DNA of 64,000 nt from Caldilineaceae bacterium. GTDB lineage: Bacteria > Chloroflexota > Anaerolineae > Caldilineales > Caldilineaceae. Position 1 is the stretch's first letter. Each line of letters begins with the position of its first letter. Both the position numbers and the translations under genes were made by a program. Of this stretch, positions 59,500-64,000 are shown piece by piece. The DNA lies in assembly GCA_019637695.1 (NCBI GenBank), contig JAHBVG010000017.1, positions 1-64,000 of the forward strand, in the 5' to 3' direction. Under the pieces are notes generated by a model. The model was not told where the DNA came from, searched no databases, and saw nothing but the letters and a program-made list of their open reading frames with translations.

Positions 59500-60288
59500 T
59501 TATGCATCCTCGCGTTCGGGCAGTTCAAAGGGGCGACGCCCACCGAAGACCGCCAGCTCGAAGGCTTTGAAGTAACAATCCACATCCTGAAAGCCAATCT
59601 GTCGCAGCCAGGCGCATTGGCGTTCCACCGATGTAAGCTGGTTAGCTGCTTTGTCCTCGCGGACATGGTAGGCTGCGGCGATCTCTTCGCGGCTTTTCGC
59701 ATCCTCGCTGCCCACCTGGCTGGCCCACAACGAATCGATGAAAAAGTCATCGTGGCGCGCTTCCACCCACGGCGTGGATGAGGCCACGTGTTCCATATTC
59801 ACAAAGACGCCGCCCGGCTTGAGCAGATCGAAGACGTCGGCGTAGATCTGCTGCTTCTTGGCGTCGGGTTGATGGTGGATCGAGTAGCCCGACACTATAA
59901 CGTCAAAAGGACCGCGTGCCGCCACCATATCAAACCAGGATGGCTCGCTGTAATCCAATGTGGTCAAATGCAGCGCGTGGCTGTATTCTTTGAGATTGCG
60001 CAGGGCGGCCTGGATCATGGGCGTGGAAAAATCGACAAGCACGCCGCTCGCCTCCGGGTATTCGGTGAGGATCGTCGCCGCCAGAATGCCATCCCCGCAG
60101 CCGAGGTCGAGGAAATTTTCCACCGGCTGGCCGCGGCCCTCGATCACGCGCATCATCACATCGATCTGCGCCTCGGCCATGGGAACGCCTTTACGCACCC
60201 GTCCAAGGTAACGTTCAACCAGCGCCGCTTTCTTCCAGACCGTGGCGTCGGTGCCGATTCTATTCTCCTGTGCTGTCGATTCAGTCAC
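59500..60288 (-). CDS. Class I SAM-dependent methyltransferase
   Basis: The 262-residue protein has the SAM motif NFLDLGCGDGILAATIL, an acidic loop VLVDFSTPMI and FDVIVSGYSIHHQPD. The substrate is unknown. The GTG at 60288 overlaps the previous gene by 8 bases. A conserved N-terminus TDATVWKKAALVERYL supports this start. Confidence 0.87.
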   Translation of the reverse strand: MTESTAQENRIGTDATVWKKAALVERYLGRVRKGVPMAEAQIDVMMRVIEGRGQPVENFLDLGCGDGILAATILTEYPEASGVLVDFSTPMIQAALRNLKEYSHALHLTTLDYSEPSWFDMVAARGPFDVIVSGYSIHHQPDAKKQQIYADVFDLLKPGGVFVNMEHVASSTPWVEARHDDFFIDSLWASQVGSEDAKSREEIAAAYHVREDKAANQLTSVERQCAWLRQIGFQDVDCYFKAFELAVFGGRRPFELPEREDA

Positions 60289-60847
60289 AATGATTTTGGC
60301 TCTCTGCCGGAATAAAGCGGTAGTTCTCCCAGGGATGGCTATAGTCGGCTGCTGATGCAAAAGCGCACGAAGGCTGGCCTGGAATGCGTGTCGAGAGATT
60401 AACCCGAATCTTCCCATTTACTACCTGGGATGTGTAACGATCCAATCCACGTGGCGCAGGGCCAAACTGATACGCACCGGTGATCGAAAAACGGGTGCCA
60501 AGACATGGATCGGAAAACATCTGCAATGATTCTTCCCATACCACTTGGCAACGCACTGTAGGATGGGTTGTGTGAGGGTCGAGTACGTAGAGTTCTTGTC
60601 CAGTGTTTACAATCCAAAGCTTCACTTTTGATTCGGTGAAGAGAACAGGTTTATCGATCTCAAAGTGATCTATGTGCCCAACCTCAACAGTCTCGGCCCG
60701 TGGCATCGCAAATTTATAGACCATCGCAGCAATGCTTGCACCAAACAACAGCAAGATTGTCAACAGTGCATAAAGGGCGACTTCGCGGATTTTCGCTGGG
60801 TCACTTCGGTCCCCGAGCATACCGTTCGTGTTGGATGAAGCGGACAT
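60281..60847 (-). CDS. Membrane-anchored Rieske-like protein without cluster ligands
   Basis: The 188-residue protein has one transmembrane helix (about 22-46) and a Rieske-like fold with GPAPRGLDRY near the end, as in cytochrome bc-type Rieske proteins. The first ligand pair Cys-x-His is Thr93-Thr-His95, and Cys-Pro-Cys-His is Asp113-Pro-Cys115-Leu116. The disulfide cysteines Cys100 and Cys115 remain. It should therefore not bind a [2Fe-2S] cluster. AGAGGAAAG supports the ATG at 60847. Confidence 0.72.
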   Translation of the reverse strand: MSASSNTNGMLGDRSDPAKIREVALYALLTILLLFGASIAAMVYKFAMPRAETVEVGHIDHFEIDKPVLFTESKVKLWIVNTGQELYVLDPHTTHPTVRCQVVWEESLQMFSDPCLGTRFSITGAYQFGPAPRGLDRYTSQVVNGKIRVNLSTRIPGQPSCAFASAADYSHPWENYRFIPAESQNHCD

Positions 60848-60871
60848 AAGACTTTCCTCTAATATCAAAAC

Positions 60872-61393
60872 CTACTCGTAATAGTCAGGGCAGATGAACC
60901 TGGCCAGGGCATAAGTCAGCGCAACCTCCAATGCTTCGCTACGGCTGACAAGACCATCGGTGAAGATACCAATGGCACCTTGATTTTGGCGTACATTCTT
61001 CAACCCGCTGAATCGATCCATTTCAGGGCCGAGTTCCTCACCAGCGCGTAGCCGTTCGGCAATAGATTCTGGTAGCAACACGCTCCCGCCGCCACCAATT
61101 CCAAGTCGGCCTTTTCGATCCACCACCGCGCCCCAGCCGGTGGTAAACATACCAAATGGCGTGTCCTCTATGCCGCCTTCCACACCCATGCCAATCTCGG
61201 CATCCGCGGCAAGGAGTGCAGCTTTAGCCCGGTTGATCGCCCCGCGGATCGTTTCCTCATCATTCATAGGCTGTGCAGCCACACCTGACGCCACTTCTGC
61301 GGCAACGATCTGCGCCTGCGGCCAGACCTTGCGTGCAGCTCGTTCTGCCGCCTGAATTTTGGTTGGGTTAGTCGAACCAATGGCGATTTTCAT
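60872..61393 (-). CDS. yjjX: Inosine/xanthosine triphosphatase, YjjX family
   Basis: YjjX hydrolyses damaged purine nucleotides such as ITP and XTP. The 173 residues have the start IAIGSTNPTKIQAAERA, GVAAQPMNDEETIRGAINRA and GVEGGIEDTPFGMFTTGWGAV, with the end RSEALEVALTYALARFI. The next gene starts 24 bases downstream, so it probably heads an operon. Confidence 0.93.
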   Translation of the reverse strand: MKIAIGSTNPTKIQAAERAARKVWPQAQIVAAEVASGVAAQPMNDEETIRGAINRAKAALLAADAEIGMGVEGGIEDTPFGMFTTGWGAVVDRKGRLGIGGGGSVLLPESIAERLRAGEELGPEMDRFSGLKNVRQNQGAIGIFTDGLVSRSEALEVALTYALARFICPDYYE

Positions 61394-61550
61394 AGTTGGT
61401 GATTAGGGACTGGGGATCGGGGACTGGGGATCGGGTCAAGTTTCTGAAATCTCCTAATCACCCAATCTCAGTTATAGCGATTGGGCGATTAGGAGATTCG
61501 GGATTCTGTACGAGATCCCAGTCCCCGATCCCCAGTCCCCAGTCTCTCAA
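61390..61550. repeat. Nested inverted element between leuD and yjjX
   Basis: Outer arms GGGACTGGGGATCGGGGACT and complement enclose inner arms CTGAAATCTCCTAATCAC and near complement, around a short AT-rich loop. The layout matches 53413-53562, including GCGATTAGGAGATT. The leuD TGA stop adjoins the right outer arm. Confidence 0.88.
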
Positions 61551-62137
61551 TATACCGGCATCGCCTCGAAACGGCTGATCGCCTCGTCTTTGTCGAGCAG
61601 GTAGCCCATGTCGTCCAATCCGCGCAGCAGACAGTGTTTGCGGAAGGGATCGATGTCGAAGCCCAATTGTTGACCATCGGGCAGGATGACAATCTGGTTT
61701 TCCAAATCGACAGTGATAGTCGTCTCTGGCTCTTCCTCGATCAAATCGAGGAGCATGTTCACCGTCGCTTCGGGCAGGGTAACGGGCAGCAGCCCGTTTT
61801 TGAGGCTGTTGTTATAAAAGATGTCGGCAAAGCCAGGGCTGATCACGGCGCGGAAACCATATTCGGTCAGCGCCCAGACTGCATGTTCGCGGCTCGATCC
61901 GCTGCCGAAATTGCGCCCGGCGATCAGCACTTCCGCGCCCTGATGCTCTGGATGGTTGAGGACAAAGTTCGGGTTGGCCGATCCGTCGGCGTTGTAGCGC
62001 CACGCCGAAAAGAGGCCCGCGCCCATCCCTTCTTTGGTCACCGCCGTCAGATAACGCGCGGGGATGATCTGGTCCGTATCCACATTTTCCGCCCGCAGAG
62101 GAAGAGCGGTAGTGGTGAGTTTGGTAAATGGTTGCAT
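61547..62137 (-). CDS. leuD: 3-isopropylmalate dehydratase small subunit
   Basis: LeuD pairs with LeuC to isomerise isopropylmalate (and citramalate in cimA pathways). The 196 residues contain VDTDQIIPARYL and the swivelling-domain signature GRNFGSGSSREHAVWAL. leuC is not in this window. No clear ribosome site is visible before the ATG. Confidence 0.96.
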   Translation of the reverse strand: MQPFTKLTTTALPLRAENVDTDQIIPARYLTAVTKEGMGAGLFSAWRYNADGSANPNFVLNHPEHQGAEVLIAGRNFGSGSSREHAVWALTEYGFRAVISPGFADIFYNNSLKNGLLPVTLPEATVNMLLDLIEEEPETTITVDLENQIVILPDGQQLGFDIDPFRKHCLLRGLDDMGYLLDKDEAISRFEAMPVY

Positions 62138-62144
62138 GGTAATG

Positions 62145-62525
62145 TCAATCCTTCAGTTCAAGAGTTTGTGCTGGTCCGTTGAGCACCACGAGTAATCTAT
62201 TGAGTATGTTTCTGCCGATGATAACTTCGTCGCTCAATTCATCTGCGACGATTTCGATGACAGGCAATCGTATTGCACCAATGCCAACGTCAAGATAATG
62301 AATGTCGACGATACGCCTTTCTCCCCATGCACTGCGCAGAACCTTGCGATCATCGACCTGGATAGGCAACCCCTGTAGGTAGTATGATGGAACAATGGTT
62401 GCGTCTGCCCCACTATCGACGAAGGCAGTCACTGGCCCTATGAAATAGGAGCTTTCTGGAAGAGCCAGGTGAATTTTCATGCTTGGCGCTGGTGGTTCGT
62501 AACTTGTATCGTACGCGAACTTCAC
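62145..62525 (-). CDS. Retropepsin-like aspartic protease
   Basis: The 126-residue protein has the retropepsin active-site motif VTAFVDSGADATIVPS and a C-terminal flap region ending IIGRNILNRLLVVLNG, the D-S/T-G plus I-L-G-R pattern of clan AA. It would work as a dimer. Its start (GTG) overlaps the upstream gene's TGA by 4 bp, so the pair is coupled. The substrate is unknown. Confidence 0.85.
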   Translation of the reverse strand: MKFAYDTSYEPPAPSMKIHLALPESSYFIGPVTAFVDSGADATIVPSYYLQGLPIQVDDRKVLRSAWGERRIVDIHYLDVGIGAIRLPVIEIVADELSDEVIIGRNILNRLLVVLNGPAQTLELKD

Positions 62526-62896
62526 GATGAGATCTTACCTCTGCTAGGTGTTCGTATTTGAATCTCTGGATTGGGATCTGCTTTGACCTGACGGATCAAC
62601 ACGGGTGTTTGTCCATACTTGGCGCGTACCCTTGTATACAACGCTACACGATCCAGATCTTTGTCTACGATTTCACCCTCATGCACTGCCACCCAGTGGT
62701 TTGGAATTGTATGCCAAAGGGAGGCATGCACGCGGTTGTATGCCTCAATTTCTCGGTCAATGATTTGGCGTTGTTGGGTATGCAGATATTGTTCTACTGC
62801 TTCATTGACCAGATCGGAAATGCTCTTCTGGTTTTGATAGGCAGTTTCCTGCAACTTTTCGTTGAGGTCCGCTCTCAACTGAATTGTATTTGTCAT
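62522..62896 (-). CDS. Ribbon-helix-helix protein with DUF5678 domain
   Basis: The 124-residue protein has an N-terminal ribbon-helix-helix (TNTIQLRADLNEKLQETAYQ) and a DUF5678-type C-terminus (HWVAVHEGEIVDKDLDRVAL). DUF5678 proteins are often encoded beside aspartic-protease-like partners. The DNA-binding half suggests autoregulation of the pair. Confidence 0.82.
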   Translation of the reverse strand: MTNTIQLRADLNEKLQETAYQNQKSISDLVNEAVEQYLHTQQRQIIDREIEAYNRVHASLWHTIPNHWVAVHEGEIVDKDLDRVALYTRVRAKYGQTPVLIRQVKADPNPEIQIRTPSRGKISS

Positions 62897-62969
62897 TATC
62901 AACCTGCCTTAACAGTGACTTCTGGTCCATATGCATATTGCGCGATGGGGAAGAGCAGAGGTGTTGATT

Positions 62970-63182
62970 TTAGTGGATGGTTGCATGAATAATCCTCGCG
63001 CGCTCATTTTCTATTAGTGTCAGCCTGTTAATGCTGTTAAGGACTGGCACCATGGAGATTGCGACTATAATAAAAGCTATAATAGCCAACCCTCCTAGAT
63101 CGCTCCGCGTCATTATTCCGATGATAAGAATTAGAAATGCGATACCGAAAATTACCATGCACCCAGTCGGCAATTTATTCAT
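62970..63182 (-). CDS. Small two-helix membrane protein
   Basis: The 70-residue protein has two transmembrane helices (VIFGIAFLILIIGIM and LAIIAFIIVAISMVPVL). No family is recognised. Base composition is AT-rich like the left edge of the window. Confidence 0.5.
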   Translation of the reverse strand: MNKLPTGCMVIFGIAFLILIIGIMTRSDLGGLAIIAFIIVAISMVPVLNSINRLTLIENERARIIHATIH

Positions 63183-63237
63183 TCTGATTACCCCCCCTGT
63201 ACTTGTCTGGCTAAACCAAAAGGTCAGCTTAGCTTGG

Positions 63238-63440
63238 CTACTCGGATTGCTTATTACCGGCTAACCTCGTCTTCTGCAATTCTTCGGCAAACTGCTGAAG
63301 CTCCATTAGGCGGCGAAGACTTTTCTTCATACGTTAGCTTCAGATTCTCGCGGTCAACGTTCGATCAATATCTTTTTGTAGGCTTCAACGACTGGATCGG
63401 GTTCAAGGGGCTGATCCCAAAAGCTTGTGCTATCGTTCAT
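63238..63440 (-). pseudogene. Frameshifted small protein gene
   Basis: Four segments in changing frames make one familiar pattern: DPVVEAYKK, DIDRTLT, RENLKLTYEEK and LRRLMELQQFAEEL. Small proteins of this pattern normally precede a nucleotidyltransferase gene in Chloroflexota and cyanobacteria; that partner is absent here. At least three frame changes show the gene is dead. Its ATG overlaps the HAD stop by 11 bases. Confidence 0.7.
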
Positions 63441-64000
63441 CTACCTTCATCCTTGCTGCATCGACCTGCCCCAACAACGTCTCCAACGGCAGGCTTTCCA
63501 GTGAGGACAACATCATATCCCCGGCGGCGAAGACCATCTGCCGTGTCATCGGATTGGGGATGGTAACGCAGAAGATCCCCGCTCGCTTCGCTGCCAACGC
63601 GCCGTTTGGCGAATCCTCGAAGGCGATGGCCTCATCCGCGCAGACACCTAACTTATCGAGCGCCCGCAGGTAGAGCGTCGGGTCCGGCTTGACCTGCTCC
63701 ACATCGTCCGAACAGTTGGTGCAATCGAAGAACCTATCGATTTGGAGGTGGCGCAGATGTCCTTCCACCCAACTCCGCGAAGAACTCGACGCCACGCCCA
63801 GCCTCAACCCTAGTCTTTTGGCCTCGTGGAGATAGCTCTCCACGCCGGGCAAGATCGGTTCATCGGCGATCAACCGGGAGAAGCGCGCCCGACGTTGCGC
63901 TTGGAGCGCGGCGCGGTCAACGACCTCACCGCTCAGTTCAGCCAAATAATCGTAGGGATCGAAGACATTGGCCGTGCCAATACATTCGCTCCACTTGGCA
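63430..64000 (-). CDS. HAD-superfamily hydrolase (beta-phosphoglucomutase-like), partial
   Basis: At least 189 residues are present; the N-terminus with the catalytic DxD lies beyond the window. The visible part has the helical cap (VDRAALQAQRRARFSRLI), motif II GVASSSSRSWVEGHL, the Lys in QVKPDPTLYL and motif III FEDSPNGALAAKRAG. It is a sugar-phosphate phosphatase or mutase of HAD class IA. Confidence 0.9.
   Translation of the reverse strand, partial: AKWSECIGTANVFDPYDYLAELSGEVVDRAALQAQRRARFSRLIADEPILPGVESYLHEAKRLGLRLGVASSSSRSWVEGHLRHLQIDRFFDCTNCSDDVEQVKPDPTLYLRALDKLGVCADEAIAFEDSPNGALAAKRAGIFCVTIPNPMTRQMVFAAGDMMLSSLESLPLETLLGQVDAARMKVDER

Overview
The window reads as one chromosomal stretch of a GC-rich (roughly 58-60% GC by eye), free-living bacterium. 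The gene complement fits the phylum Chloroflexota, probably the Anaerolineae/Caldilineae side: PT-rich surface lipoproteins, a GT-C-like membrane protein, MoxR/DUF58/VWA genes, CotH/DUF4956/VTC genes, a WS/DGAT acyltransferase, BdbC-type DsbB, and many small toxin-antitoxin-like pairs. This assignment is inference from gene content; no rRNA or ribosomal protein gene is present to test it. Most genes lie on the minus strand.

Layout. 0.5-10 kb: dienelactone hydrolase, mfd, pth, a PT-rich membrane protein, a membrane DsbA with a DsbB-cytochrome c fusion, and an SDR. 10-21 kb: a SWIM/SNF2 pair, a YihY-like protein, GH4 alpha-galactosidase, WS/DGAT with a Cys/His tail, fhs and a BrnTA pair. 21.7-26.3 kb: aspS, then a decayed zone with RHS and ABC-F remnants, an insertion sequence with a 9-bp target duplication, and a candidate 6S RNA with promoter and terminator. 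26.4-33.4 kb: MBL-fold and RNase H-like proteins, a lipoprotein, a GT-C-like membrane protein, folD-fchA. 33.6-42.3 kb: MoxR-DUF58-VWA-VWA, an HtrA-like protease, and CotH-DUF4956-(pseudo-receiver+VTC). 42.5-48.2 kb: gltX, rtcB, DinB-like, mscL, a DUF5615/DUF433 pair. 48.4-62.1 kb: the branched-chain amino-acid block (ilvD, cimA, leuB, leuD) mixed with uma2, ppc, a phytanoyl-CoA dioxygenase-like gene, an orphan antitoxin, a nucleotidyltransferase, a methyltransferase, a cluster-less Rieske-like protein and yjjX. 62.1-64 kb: a ribbon-helix-helix/retropepsin pair, a small membrane protein, a frameshifted small gene and a HAD hydrolase cut by the window edge.

How genes work together. fhs, folD and fchA form a tetrahydrofolate C1 set; FolD has lost its cyclohydrolase lysine and overlaps fchA by 4 bp, so FchA probably supplies the cyclohydrolase. 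cimA, leuB, leuD and ilvD point to isoleucine synthesis from pyruvate via citramalate, plus leucine; leuC is not here. DsbA and DsbB-cytochrome c form an extracytoplasmic disulfide-forming pair.

The most striking signal is not a gene. Tandem arrays with a 7-base period (sometimes 8), in several word families, often as inverted pairs able to form hairpins, sit exactly on or against the stop codons of 19 genes. Similar arrays are carried in frame inside mfd (three interdomain linkers), the GT-C-like gene and probably cimA. Two arrays flank copies of a 134-bp MITE-like element. Other transcription-unit ends use ordinary hairpin terminators instead, three of them sharing one related sequence.
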